Shown: positions 38,745 to 48,541, counted from the stretch's first letter. The stretch is DNA of 64,000 nt from an uncultured Bacteroidota bacterium (GCA_903839875.1 CAIMDZ010000194.1:1-64000); one strand, 5' to 3'. Made by a program: numbers and translations. Notes: a model not told the origin generated them from the letters alone.

Positions 38745-40298
38745 TTATTTGTTTAAAAAAGGTAAAGAAATTGAAGGGACATAAGTGCCCGTTCTTAAGT
38801 TGTCAAAGTCAAATTCGTATAAGGTAATCCTGCCAAGCTGCTTGCCATACCGGCCCAGAAAAAAGGAAAAGGCATTCGGAGCGGCCAGGAATAAATGAAC
38901 ACTTCCCATTCGTTCACCAGCTTTTCTATTTGCACGAAATTCAGTCAAAAGTTCTTCTATAGCAGCGACAATATGATTACCGTCACGGATAGAAGCGCCG
39001 GAGGGGCCGGGAAGGATGGTCGCGCTCAAAATTCGGCTCACTTTCGGTAAGCTCTCCAAAACATACTCCTTTACACGCGGAAATATGTCATAGGTGACGC
39101 CGATGCACAAAACGACATCATTGCTGCTGACATTGATAGTTTCCTCGCTCCACTTCCAAAGTGGTGCTGCGTTTTCGCCCGGAGCGGGTTTTCCATTTGG
39201 CTCCAATAATATTCTGCCTCCGTTCCGAACCTTCTGAATGACACCAACCTCGGCCCCGGTTTTTGCATCAAGGAAATACCCCATTGCAAAGGCAGCGGAT
39301 AAGTGGGTGTCAAGATGGATAACCAAAGGCTTGCCTTCTGCCAGCGCCTTATCTGAAAGACGTTGTAGCGCGGGTACAATATCACTTTGCCAAAGCTCGT
39401 CGGCAAGTACATAACGGTTATCAAAATGATGAAGCAGGCAAAGATATTCGTCGGTTTCAAATTCTATTGTGTCGGTTCCTCTGCTGAAGGTGCGCACGCC
39501 GATGCGATAGACATTCCGCACATCCTGTGTCGTGGTCGTGACCCATAAATTTTCTTGTTTAAGAATTTCTTTAAGTTCCTCACGGCCCAGCAGATTGCGC
39601 TTTTCCTGATGCAGGCGCTTTATCAGGTCTGGATAGGGGCTGGTTCTTTTGTCGCTTTGCAGCGTTTGAAGGCCCACGCCTGCAAGTGCGAAATTCATAT
39701 CTTCATCTATGCCCTCGCCGGAGCTCGCACTATGCATGATCCGTAGTTGCCTAACAATAAGAAGCAGATCATCGTCAGACCCGAGCCCAAGATGTTCCCG
39801 CCATTTTTTACGGATTTTGCCGTGCTTTGAATCATCCGACTTGCCGTCAAACAATTGACTGAGTCGGATTGCACCGTTATTGTCAAGCAAGGTTTTCAAC
39901 GTATCGTTCCGGTCCAATCCCCAGGTATTCACGATATGATACACAGCAGTGGCATATTCACTCGGCGATTTTTGATAGTTTCGTTGCAGCTTCTGCAACA
40001 GAGATTCAGATGTCGCACCGATAAAAGCAGGGTCAATCAGCGCATCACAGCTAAACGCACTGCTATGATTGACATGAAACTTTACTTGAAAATATTCGCA
40101 CTTAACAGTGTAGCCATATTCGGAGAGTTTCCCCGGATCGTAAAAGACAGCAACGTCATCAAAGCCAGGCGTATCTGAAATTTCCCAAGCAACTTGCTTC
40201 ACATTGCTATTCGGTAGGTAAAGCGTGCAGGCTTTCCGCCAGAAAAACTTCGCCTGAAATTCAAATCCTCCTTGTATTGCAAGTACTGCGTCCGCCAT
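38745..40298 (-). CDS. CBASS effector: SAVED-domain protein with N-terminal nuclease-like domain (Cap4-like)
   Basis: SAVED C-terminus (IHLDTHLSAAFAMGYFLD...; SVHLFLAAPNAFSFFLGRYGKQLGRITLYEFDFDN); N-terminus GFEFQAKFFW...GFDDVAVFYD...CEYFQVKFH resembles a D...QxK endonuclease core. Confidence 0.85.
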   Translation of the reverse strand: MADAVLAIQGGFEFQAKFFWRKACTLYLPNSNVKQVAWEISDTPGFDDVAVFYDPGKLSEYGYTVKCEYFQVKFHVNHSSAFSCDALIDPAFIGATSESLLQKLQRNYQKSPSEYATAVYHIVNTWGLDRNDTLKTLLDNNGAIRLSQLFDGKSDDSKHGKIRKKWREHLGLGSDDDLLLIVRQLRIMHSASSGEGIDEDMNFALAGVGLQTLQSDKRTSPYPDLIKRLHQEKRNLLGREELKEILKQENLWVTTTTQDVRNVYRIGVRTFSRGTDTIEFETDEYLCLLHHFDNRYVLADELWQSDIVPALQRLSDKALAEGKPLVIHLDTHLSAAFAMGYFLDAKTGAEVGVIQKVRNGGRILLEPNGKPAPGENAAPLWKWSEETINVSSNDVVLCIGVTYDIFPRVKEYVLESLPKVSRILSATILPGPSGASIRDGNHIVAAIEELLTEFRANRKAGERMGSVHLFLAAPNAFSFFLGRYGKQLGRITLYEFDFDNLRTGTYVPSISLPFLNK

Positions 40299-40400
40299 TT
40301 TTATTAAGTATTATTTTGTTCATAGAAAATTTATTTACGAATTTCTTCATTGAGGATAGAGGATAGAGCTACGATTGCAGCGCTATCCCTTACCACCCTT

Positions 40401-40598
40401 TTATTTCTTCCCGTCTTTAAGTGCGCGCCTTACGCCATCAAGCGAGTCTGTATCGAACTTGTCTTTCAAAGTTCCCAAGTGTGTATTCCCGTTAACCCCT
40501 TCAAATTCGGGATACTGCTCTTTAAGGTTCTGTACTTTTGTATCTGACCTTTTGCGTCGGTATTCTCCGTCGTTGTTTCGTGAACGTTCGTTGCTCAT
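40401..40598 (-). CDS. Small hypothetical protein upstream of CBASS operon
   Basis: 65 aa MSNERSRNNDGEYRRKRSDTKVQNLKEQYPEFEGVNGNTHLGTLKDKFDTDSLDGVRRALKDGKK; same strand as CBASS. Confidence 0.6.
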   Translation of the reverse strand: MSNERSRNNDGEYRRKRSDTKVQNLKEQYPEFEGVNGNTHLGTLKDKFDTDSLDGVRRALKDGKK

Positions 40599-40622
40599 GA
40601 TAAAGTTGTTTTTTAATGGTTA

Positions 40623-40901
40623 TTAATTGAAGTCTTTTACTCTGCCATTCTCGTAAGTAAAGGTTAAAGCGATGTACTTTTCGAGTGTGGCGCTTTTCTT
40701 TTTACAAACGTCCTGAAGGGCTGTTGTGGCCTGCTCTGGCGTTGCATTTTCTTTTACCAAAGTTGTATTCGGCAGTTTCACATTGCCGCCAGAATTTATC
40801 GGAACATGGTCTGAATAGCCAAGATCCTTCATTGCGTTCTTTACTTCAGTATGGATTGTGCTCGTCGTACGTTCGACGTCATAGGTAATTATTACCGGCA
40901 T
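40623..40901 (-). CDS. Small protein, possible Cas2/SinR-like ferredoxin fold
   Basis: MPVIITYDVERTTSTIHTEVKNAMKDLGYSD...LPNTTLVKENATPEQATTALQDVCKKKSATLEKYIALTF; beta-YD-helix-LG-beta-helix order. ORF opens at 40928. Confidence 0.55.
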   Translation of the reverse strand: MPVIITYDVERTTSTIHTEVKNAMKDLGYSDHVPINSGGNVKLPNTTLVKENATPEQATTALQDVCKKKSATLEKYIALTFTYENGRVKDFN

Positions 40902-41756
40902 ATTATTTGTATTAAGTAATCTGTTCACTGGGGTGCTTCCTATCGTAGCAGAACAGAACTCGCCGGGGAGAGAATTGAAAAAATGTTTTAGAAAGCTATT
41001 GTTTTATCCAATCTTTGTTTACTTTCGTCGCGCAATTAGTCATTTTCCAATCTGTTAAGAGGTGAACGGCCTCCGAAGTAGCTTTCCCAGTTGCTAGGTG
41101 ATCTTCTTTGTATTTCGTTTTCGAGTATTTTTTATTAAATAAAGGCTGCAATTATTATGCCATACTGATATTTTCTGAAAAAATGTCACGCATAAGTAAT
41201 TTATTTTTGAAACCGATACACCCATTAACAATCGCTTAAATAAGAAAAGGGCAAATTTGACAGACTGTCTGACAGGCGAAGGCATTTATGTCGCACACTT
41301 ATGCCGTTTTAGTTAGAAAACCATTATGCTTTTGGCATGTAAAGCTACCTTCCATTATCGTGTCGTCAGATATTTTACAGGAATCTATTTTGTTCTTATT
41401 GAAGGTTATCTTATAAATGTGCATAGCATAAAAGTGCTTGGTTTCCACCTTGAATCTGCAAATCTACTAATAGAGCAGGCACGTAATTAAATATCCATAT
41501 TCGCCTTTATCCGTTCAAGTTTTGTAAGTTTATTTATACGGTTGCAAAGGTACTATGAGTACCTGAGTTCGATCTATTTTAAACCGGGTTGTGTACCTCC
41601 GTCTTGCGATATAAATTCCTCAATAGCCTTCAAATCTTCAATAAAATAGTTCGAAAGTTGTATCTTTGGGCGCACAGAAAATGAGAGCGAAGTACAAAGG
41701 GCGGAGAGCGCTTGGAGGCTTCGCTCTTTTATTGCGTTTCATTTCCCATTGTTTTT

Positions 41757-41820
41757 GACGTACTACTTTGAGGTTGTAGGGCGCAAGCGTTCTGATCCAT
41801 TTTGCCCCGCAGAAATGTAA
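41757..41820 (+). repeat. Decayed partial copy of tRNA-Leu(GAG): candidate att site / right end of integrated element
   Basis: gacgtactactttgaggttgtagggcgc...gttctgatccattttgccccgcaga vs tRNA gacgcactactttgaggtggtagcgcc...gttcgaatctcttttgccgcaca. Confidence 0.65.
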
Positions 41821-41844
41821 AACCCGCGACAAGCGCGGGTTGTG
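41818..41844. terminator. Hairpin aaacccgcgacaagcgcgggttgtg
   Basis: AACCCGCG/CGCGGGTT stem; weak T content after. Confidence 0.5.
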
Positions 41845-41925
41845 TCGTTCGAAAAGTTCCTTTTACTTACTCTAATTGAAAAAAAACTCAGCGAGAAAGC
41901 CATTTGAAGTATTTTTAAAGAAAAA

Positions 41926-42537
41926 ATGGGGAAACAGTTTAGATATTATTTGTTGACTACTTTTTCGTTTATCACAATACTTTTTTCAGCTTGTATGGCG
42001 AAATCTAATGACAAAGAGAAGCAATTTTGGGAATGGTTTATCGTTAACAAGACGAGATTGTACGAACAAAAAGAACCGCAGGAAAAATTGTTTGACGAGT
42101 TAAGTAGGGAATTAAATAAAGTCGACTCCAGTTTAACATTCGAATTTTCTCCTATCCATTCTGACGGTGTCAGAGAATTTACCGTTTCGGCAGACGGCAT
42201 TAAAAAATACTTCCCCATTGTTCAATCATTGGTAAGTAAGGCCCCTCATGTTGATAAATGGAAAATAAATGCTTTTAGACAGAGGATTCCAGATGATTAT
42301 ACAACGATTGAATACGACAAGAAAACAAAAATTGGATATGACGATATTTACTTTAGATATGCGCTTGATTCAGGGAAAATTGCGATAGAATTAAATGTGC
42401 GAAATTTTATTGATTCTCCCAGTTTCAAACATGCAGTCTATATTTTATTGGATGGTTTGATAGGTGAGTACGATATGGAAATACAAATAAGTGGTATTAA
42501 ATTTGTTTTATTAGATGAAAATAATACTGCTCCTTAA
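41926..42537 (+). CDS. Putative lipoprotein of unknown function
   Basis: Signal with lipobox-like ILFSAC; 203 aa. Confidence 0.6.
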   Translation: MGKQFRYYLLTTFSFITILFSACMAKSNDKEKQFWEWFIVNKTRLYEQKEPQEKLFDELSRELNKVDSSLTFEFSPIHSDGVREFTVSADGIKKYFPIVQSLVSKAPHVDKWKINAFRQRIPDDYTTIEYDKKTKIGYDDIYFRYALDSGKIAIELNVRNFIDSPSFKHAVYILLDGLIGEYDMEIQISGIKFVLLDENNTAP

Positions 42538-42677
42538 CTCCATTAATTAAGCTGAGAGATCTCGTCGATGAAAACAAAAAAGCAAAGTCTAATTAAAAAT
42601 GTCATTCGAAATAGTTTTCTCTGAATTGTATAGGGTGCTGACCGCATAACTACCGATTCATTTTCATCGAGGTCATG

Positions 42678-43247
42678 TTATTTACAGTACATCAACGGAA
42701 GTTTTTTATGGAAATGTACAGGCTCTTTGTAAAAACCGGGGTTATTCACATTCTTTGCTAATCGCTCCCGCAATGCATCCCTGCTGGTTATATCTTTAAG
42801 TGTTGAATCGGCAACTAATGATAAAGTCAAGTTCCATCCCCGGCTATCAAGGTCTGTAACTTTTAAGAAAAAGTATCCCGGACGTTTTGCTTCATAATCA
42901 TAACACTCCACATTGATGAAAACGGCATTGCCAATTTTTGAAAAGAACGCACCGACATTTTCGTAGGTTCTGTTGGACCCGGCGCGGTTCATATAGGTGA
43001 ATGCAAATTCAAAATAATTATATCGTTCCATCACAAAATAATTGTGCTCGTCAACATCTTCCTTCATCTTCCAGATGGCTATCAGGTTGGTATCTGCCGG
43101 AACATTCGGTTTTTCGTCGAGCGAGAACTTCGAACAGAACTTACTAAAAATCCGAAGTTCGGGAAGAGGGTCATTCTGCTGTGCTTCACAGATACCTACA
43201 GTAAATAAAAAGGTGATGATCAAAGAAATGTATTTCATGTCAAGCAT
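42678..43247 (-). CDS. Secreted hypothetical protein
   Basis: Signal peptide MKYISLIITFLFTVGICEAQ; 189 aa. Confidence 0.65.
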   Translation of the reverse strand: MLDMKYISLIITFLFTVGICEAQQNDPLPELRIFSKFCSKFSLDEKPNVPADTNLIAIWKMKEDVDEHNYFVMERYNYFEFAFTYMNRAGSNRTYENVGAFFSKIGNAVFINVECYDYEAKRPGYFFLKVTDLDSRGWNLTLSLVADSTLKDITSRDALRERLAKNVNNPGFYKEPVHFHKKLPLMYCK

Positions 43248-43632
43248 ATTTAATTATAAAGATAGTTTAGTTTTTACAAATATAAATATCCCGGAAAAAG
43301 TAAGAGTAATTCCATGTCGTGCATAAATATTTAAAAACAGAAAAACCTGGACTATAAAGCAACTGCTGATCTGCTTGACAGAATAAAGGATATGCTGAAG
43401 AAATAGTCGAATTTACTTTATGCGGTGTGGACCTGCTTGCCTGCAGGTGAGTATAAATAAGTTTTATCGGACGCGATGGACAATTATTACCAGCCTATCG
43501 GCATGCAGGCGGTTGGCAGGTTTACCCCGATTGCTGTATAATTGTATCGCCACGGTTTACTTTTGCAACTGATTATTACTATATTCGCCTATCTTTTCTG
43601 TATAATTAATTAACAATATTACAAATATTATT

Positions 43633-44406
43633 ATGCGCAAGTCAACATTGTTATTACTGGTTTTTTTGTTTATAGCGGTTCATGGCTATAGCCAGGATGA
43701 AATGAATATTCAAATGGTATTTGTAAAAGGAGGGAACTTTTTTATGGGTTCTGATGACCATCATTTTCTGGATGATGAATACAACAATGAACGTCCGCTT
43801 CACAGGGTTAATGTAAGTAGTTATTATATTGGCAAATTTGAGGTGACGCTTGGCCAGTGGCGCAATGTTATGGGTATCAAGCCTCCGGCATATACAGGTG
43901 TAGATTATGGTAATAAAGATTGTGACAACTGCCCGGTAGTAAAAGTAAGCTGGGAAGATGCCCAGGAGTTTATTAAACGACTGAATACCAAAACGGGAAA
44001 GCATTATCGTCTGCCCACAGAGACAGAATGGGAATATGCTGCAAAAGGTGGAAAGTATGCCAAGGATTATAAGTATAGCGGCAGCGATAAAATTACTGAT
44101 GTTGGCTGGTATGGTAAGCCTAACGGATCTACACACCCTGTAGGTAAAAAATCACCTAATAATTTAAGTATCTATGACATGACCGGCAACGCTATGGAAT
44201 GGTGCCAGGACTGGTATGGTGAAGACTATTATAAAAAGACGATAGATGAAATAAATCCGAAAGGTCCGGAAAAGGGTGAAAAAAGAATACTTCGCGGTGG
44301 CTCCTATTTCGATGATGATGTTGTTTGCCGCAATGTTTATCGCAGCAGGTTACTCCCCACTACAAGGCAATGGAATATTGGATTCCGCCTTGCTATGGAC
44401 TACTGA
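43633..44406 (+). CDS. Formylglycine-generating-enzyme/SUMF1 family protein
   Basis: FVKGGNFFMGSDD, KVSWEDAQEFIKRLN, YRLPTETEWEYAAKGG, NAMEWCQDWYG, ILRGGSYFDD. Confidence 0.92.
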   Translation: MRKSTLLLLVFLFIAVHGYSQDEMNIQMVFVKGGNFFMGSDDHHFLDDEYNNERPLHRVNVSSYYIGKFEVTLGQWRNVMGIKPPAYTGVDYGNKDCDNCPVVKVSWEDAQEFIKRLNTKTGKHYRLPTETEWEYAAKGGKYAKDYKYSGSDKITDVGWYGKPNGSTHPVGKKSPNNLSIYDMTGNAMEWCQDWYGEDYYKKTIDEINPKGPEKGEKRILRGGSYFDDDVVCRNVYRSRLLPTTRQWNIGFRLAMDY

Positions 44407-44491
44407 ACAAATTCTCTTTAATAAGTTAACGATAAATCAACTTTTTTGAAATGCAGGTATCCCATAACTTTGCATTTAGTTATTTCTGAAA

Positions 44492-46138
44492 ATGGACGTA
44501 AATAGGAGGGATAGGATACAGGTCTGGACGCCATTATTTTTCTCACTGGTATTGATATTGGGAATGGTATTAGGATTTAATTTGCGTGATTCCTTAAGGA
44601 GCAAGCGCGAATTAAATGCAGTCATACAACGAAATGACAGGCTGGATGAATTAATAGACCTTATCAATCAGAAGTATGTGGATACCGTAAATTGCAACCA
44701 GCTTTACCAGGATGCTATTACCGGTATTCTCAAATCCCTTGATCCGCATACTGTATACATTCCTGCGGAAGAATTGCAGGGTGTCAATGACGACCTCGAA
44801 GGTGGATTTTCAGGAATTGGTGTGGAGTTCTCCATAGTACGGGATACAATACAGGTAATTTCTGTTTTAGAAGATGGTCCTTCAAGCCGTGCCGGTATCG
44901 AAGTAGGTGACCAATTGATAAAGGTAGGTGACAGCGTTGTTGCAGGAAAAAATATTACTTCAGACCAGATTGTGGAATTGCTTAAAGGCAAGAATGAAAG
45001 CAAAGTTTTTGTTACTGTTATTCATGCACCGGATGGTTTGGTGAAACATGTTGGGATTGTACGAGCAATTATTCCTGTTAATAGTGTGGAAGCAAGCCTG
45101 ATGCTCGATGAGGTAACTGGTTATATCAAGATCAACCGTTTCAGCGCTAATACAAGCAACGAATTCAGCGCTGCACTAAAGAAATTAAAAAAACAAGGCG
45201 TTAAGCAGCTAATAATTGATCTCCGCGATAATCCCGGTGGATATATTGACGCAGCCACATCCATTGCCGATGACCTCCTCGACGATAACAAACTCATTGT
45301 GTACACTAAAGGTATACGCTCACCCAGAACGGAATATAAAGCGAGTAAGGACGGCTTGTTTGAACATGGAAAACTGGCCATCCTTGTGAATGAAGGTTCA
45401 GCCTCAGCCAGTGAAATACTGGCCGGGGCTATACAGGACTGGGACAGAGGTGTGATCCTTGGCAGACGCTCATTTGGTAAAGGCCTCGTTCAGGAACAAT
45501 ACGAATTACCGGACGGATCAGCCATCAGGCTTACGGTTGCAAAGTACTATACACCATCAGGCCGGTGTATTCAACGTTCTTTTGCCAAGGGCAGAGAGGC
45601 CTATAATGAGGATTACGAAAAGCGTTTTGAAAATGGTACGCTTACTACGCAAGATACCACAGCTATCACTGATACAGTTCCCTTTTATACATCCACACAC
45701 AGAGTGGTTTATGGCGGTGGTGGCATCAAGCCAGATGTATATGTCCCTTATGATACATCCCTGTTATATTCCGGGGTACTGAGCATGCTTTACAGCCAGG
45801 AACTGAAAACCGCAATATGGGATTATTTTATTCATAACCGCGAGGCCCTAAGGTTCAGGAATATTGCAGATTTCAACAGGTCATTTGAAACCCCGGAACA
45901 GCTTACCGGCAACTATTTTGCCATGCTGACTCCTGAAATACGTAAAGGAGCACTAAAACAACTTTCAAAACCGGTAAATGATCTGTATTTCAGGCAGCAG
46001 ATAAAGGCGCAAATGGCACGCTTCCTGTTTAAAGACAATGGCTTTTATAGCATAAGCCTAAGGCAGGATGACATGGTGAATAAAGCGCTTGAAGTTATGA
46101 ACAGCGACAGGTATTCAAAGATGGTAAACGGGAAGTGA
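44492..46138 (+). CDS. S41 family C-terminal processing peptidase
   Basis: PDZ domain plus IDLRDNPGGYIDAA, NEGSASASEILAGAIQD, SFGKGLVQEQYELPDGSAIRLTVAKYYTPSGRCIQR. Confidence 0.95.
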   Translation: MDVNRRDRIQVWTPLFFSLVLILGMVLGFNLRDSLRSKRELNAVIQRNDRLDELIDLINQKYVDTVNCNQLYQDAITGILKSLDPHTVYIPAEELQGVNDDLEGGFSGIGVEFSIVRDTIQVISVLEDGPSSRAGIEVGDQLIKVGDSVVAGKNITSDQIVELLKGKNESKVFVTVIHAPDGLVKHVGIVRAIIPVNSVEASLMLDEVTGYIKINRFSANTSNEFSAALKKLKKQGVKQLIIDLRDNPGGYIDAATSIADDLLDDNKLIVYTKGIRSPRTEYKASKDGLFEHGKLAILVNEGSASASEILAGAIQDWDRGVILGRRSFGKGLVQEQYELPDGSAIRLTVAKYYTPSGRCIQRSFAKGREAYNEDYEKRFENGTLTTQDTTAITDTVPFYTSTHRVVYGGGGIKPDVYVPYDTSLLYSGVLSMLYSQELKTAIWDYFIHNREALRFRNIADFNRSFETPEQLTGNYFAMLTPEIRKGALKQLSKPVNDLYFRQQIKAQMARFLFKDNGFYSISLRQDDMVNKALEVMNSDRYSKMVNGK

Positions 46139-46558
46139 TATTAACCATTTTATATCCTGCACATTACAGGCATCGGCACAAAATGTTTGATGGCCGTTGG
46201 TTAACAACCAGTAATTGCATTGCATGGTTCGCTGGTAATTGAGCAGTTGCTGCATGGTTGTTTCAGTCACCGGGATTTCCGGAGCCTTGCATTCCACCAG
46301 CATCCATGGCTTGTGATCTCGGTTGTACACAACAATATCAAACCGCTTGTTCACCTTACCCACCTTTATGGTTTTTTCAACAGCAATTAATGAAGCGGGG
46401 TATTGCATTTCGCCTGTAAGGTAGCCTATCATATATTGCCGCACGTGTTCCTCGGGCGTAAGTATCAGCCACTTTTTGCGAATAGGATCGAAGACAGTGG
46501 TTTTGCCTTCGGTTTTGCGGAGTTTAAGTGTGATGTTAGACAGATCCAGTTGTACCAT
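46115..46558 (-). CDS. Type I restriction enzyme HsdR N-terminal-domain (HSDR_N_2) protein
   Basis: RFDIVVYNRDHKPWMLVECKAPEIPVTETTMQQLLNYQ; ORF opens at 46624. Confidence 0.85.
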   Translation of the reverse strand: MVQLDLSNITLKLRKTEGKTTVFDPIRKKWLILTPEEHVRQYMIGYLTGEMQYPASLIAVEKTIKVGKVNKRFDIVVYNRDHKPWMLVECKAPEIPVTETTMQQLLNYQRTMQCNYWLLTNGHQTFCADACNVQDIKWLISLPVYHL

Positions 46559-46640
46559 GTTTGCCAAAAGTAAATAGTTAAGCTCAACTATTTGCAGGAA
46601 TTTTAAGATGATTGTTAGGTTCATTTCTTATCTTTAATCT

Positions 46641-47411
46641 ATGAAAACCAAGCAGGAGATAGTTCAAAACTGGTTACCGCGCTATACCGGGCAGGAGCTG
46701 AAAAACTTTGGCGAATACATACTCCTTTGCAATTTCAGTAATTATGTTACCCGCTTTGCAGATATGCATAATGTACCGGTAGTAGGGCTTGATAAACCCA
46801 TGCAATGTGCAACGGCTGAAGATATAACGATCATAAACTTTGGTATGGGCAGTCCTACGGCTGCTACGACGATGGATCTGCTTTCGGCTGTAGCTCCCAA
46901 GGCTGTTTTATATCTTGGCAAATGCGGCGGCCTGAAAAAGAAGAACAAGGTAGGCGACCTTATTTTGCCAATAGCTGCAATAAGGGGTGATGGTACCAGC
47001 AACGATTATTTTCCGCCTGAAGTGCCCGCCTTACCTGCATTTGCATTACAAAAGGCGATCTCTACAACTATCCGCGATCATAAACGCGATTACTGGACAG
47101 GAACGGTTTACACTACCAACAGGAGGGTTTGGGAACATGATGAGGCCTTTAAAGCTTACCTGCGCAAAGTTCGGGCTATGGCTATTGATATGGAGACTGC
47201 TACAATATTCATTACCGGCTTTGCAAATAAAATACCAACCGGCGCTTTATTATTGGTTTCTGATCAGCCTATGGTGCCCGAAGGCATAAAAACTGCGTTG
47301 AGCGATACTACTGTAACAAAAAATTATGTGGATGAACACTTGCGTATCGGCATAGATTCTTTAAAGCAATTAATAAATGGCGGACTTACCGTTAAGCACC
47401 TTAAGTTTTAA
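46641..47411 (+). CDS. amn: AMP nucleosidase
   Basis: INFGMGSPTAATTMDLLSAV, YLGKCGGLKKKNKVGDLILPIAAIRGDGTSNDY. Confidence 0.92.
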   Translation: MKTKQEIVQNWLPRYTGQELKNFGEYILLCNFSNYVTRFADMHNVPVVGLDKPMQCATAEDITIINFGMGSPTAATTMDLLSAVAPKAVLYLGKCGGLKKKNKVGDLILPIAAIRGDGTSNDYFPPEVPALPAFALQKAISTTIRDHKRDYWTGTVYTTNRRVWEHDEAFKAYLRKVRAMAIDMETATIFITGFANKIPTGALLLVSDQPMVPEGIKTALSDTTVTKNYVDEHLRIGIDSLKQLINGGLTVKHLKF

Positions 47412-47474
47412 TCCATTTCACCTTTTAGTTTTAAAAGAATTCACTTGTCTTGACCGATTCCTAATAATTGATTT

Positions 47475-47888
47475 ATGATACAACACATAAAGCTTACAGA
47501 AATTATCCTTTATGTTAGCGACCAGGAAAAAAGCAAGGATTTTTATGAAGGTATATTCCGATGTAAAGCTGACCTGCATGTACCCGGAATGACCGAATTT
47601 ATTATCTCGCAGAACTGCAAATTAGGTTTAATGCCTGAATCCGGTATTGCAAAGATACTGGCAGGGAAGACGCCTCATCCTTCGTCTGGAACAGGTATTC
47701 CACGGTGTGAACTATATCTCTATGTTGATAACATTACCAATGAATTTGCAAATGCAATGGGTCAAAACGCCAAATTGATATGCCCTGTGACAGATATGGA
47801 TTGGGGGGACAGAGTATGTTATTTTGCTGATCCTGACGGGCATATTATTGCCTTTGCAGAAAAAGCAATACTCACAGAAAAACAGTAA
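47475..47888 (+). CDS. Glyoxalase/VOC family protein
   Basis: EIILYVSDQEKSKDFYEGIF...DRVCYFADPDGHIIAFAE. Confidence 0.88.
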   Translation: MIQHIKLTEIILYVSDQEKSKDFYEGIFRCKADLHVPGMTEFIISQNCKLGLMPESGIAKILAGKTPHPSSGTGIPRCELYLYVDNITNEFANAMGQNAKLICPVTDMDWGDRVCYFADPDGHIIAFAEKAILTEKQ

Positions 47889-47922
47889 TTTCGGCGGTGT
47901 AAAATGACCTTTATTGTCTCAA

Positions 47923-48468
47923 ATGAAAAAGTATTTTGCCATTCTGATAATTTTATTCGTCTGCCTGGCTTCCTGTAAGCGAAAGCAGGAGGACATTATA
48001 GCAGATGTAAAAAAGAAGTACACCGAAATAAATCAGAAGCTTACAGATTATAAACCCAAAAGGGTGGATGACCTCACCAATTCGGGTGGGGGCTCTATAA
48101 CCGGCTACTACAGGGAAGAAGAAGTGAAAAAAGTGGTAGCGGAACATTTTACCGATTCCACACGGTCATTTATAGAGTGTTATTTTGATGACGGTATGCT
48201 GATAATGATATGGAAGCAGAATTATGTTTATAACCGTACCATGTCCTATACCGAAGAAAGAGCCAGGGCAAACGGTGACAGCGTTTGGTATGATGATAAA
48301 AAAACAAAGGTTCAAACCAACTTGTTTTATTTTAATAAGAATAAACTGGTTAAATGGGTAAATATAAATAATGCAGATGTAAAACCCGGAACTGCTGAAT
48401 TTATTGATATGGAATCTGTGTTGTGGGGTGAAACAGCCATTCTTTTAAAGCAATTGAAAGAACAGTAG
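47923..48468 (+). CDS. Putative lipoprotein, hypothetical
   Basis: MKKYFAILIILFVCLASCKRKQ lipobox; ORF opens at 47914. Confidence 0.65.
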   Translation: MKKYFAILIILFVCLASCKRKQEDIIADVKKKYTEINQKLTDYKPKRVDDLTNSGGGSITGYYREEEVKKVVAEHFTDSTRSFIECYFDDGMLIMIWKQNYVYNRTMSYTEERARANGDSVWYDDKKTKVQTNLFYFNKNKLVKWVNINNADVKPGTAEFIDMESVLWGETAILLKQLKEQ

Positions 48469-48541
48469 TAATTTCCACTTTTTACTTAAGACAAAATGTG
48501 GTAATTTTGCACCGGATTTACTATTATATTTTAAAATTAAT

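Noticed and set aside
40623-40928. Calling this a true CRISPR Cas2
   Set aside because: No Cas1 or array in the window; resemblance is limited to fold-like motif order.
41638-41832. 64 aa ORF on minus strand (MSRVLHFCGAKWIRTLAPYNLKVV...)
   Set aside because: It is largely antisense to the tRNA-like remnant; most likely a spurious ORF of the kind produced by reading across tRNA genes.
46115-46558. Part of a second type I R-M system
   Set aside because: Only an HSDR_N-like domain protein, no hsdM/hsdS nearby; a stand-alone family found in core-like contexts.
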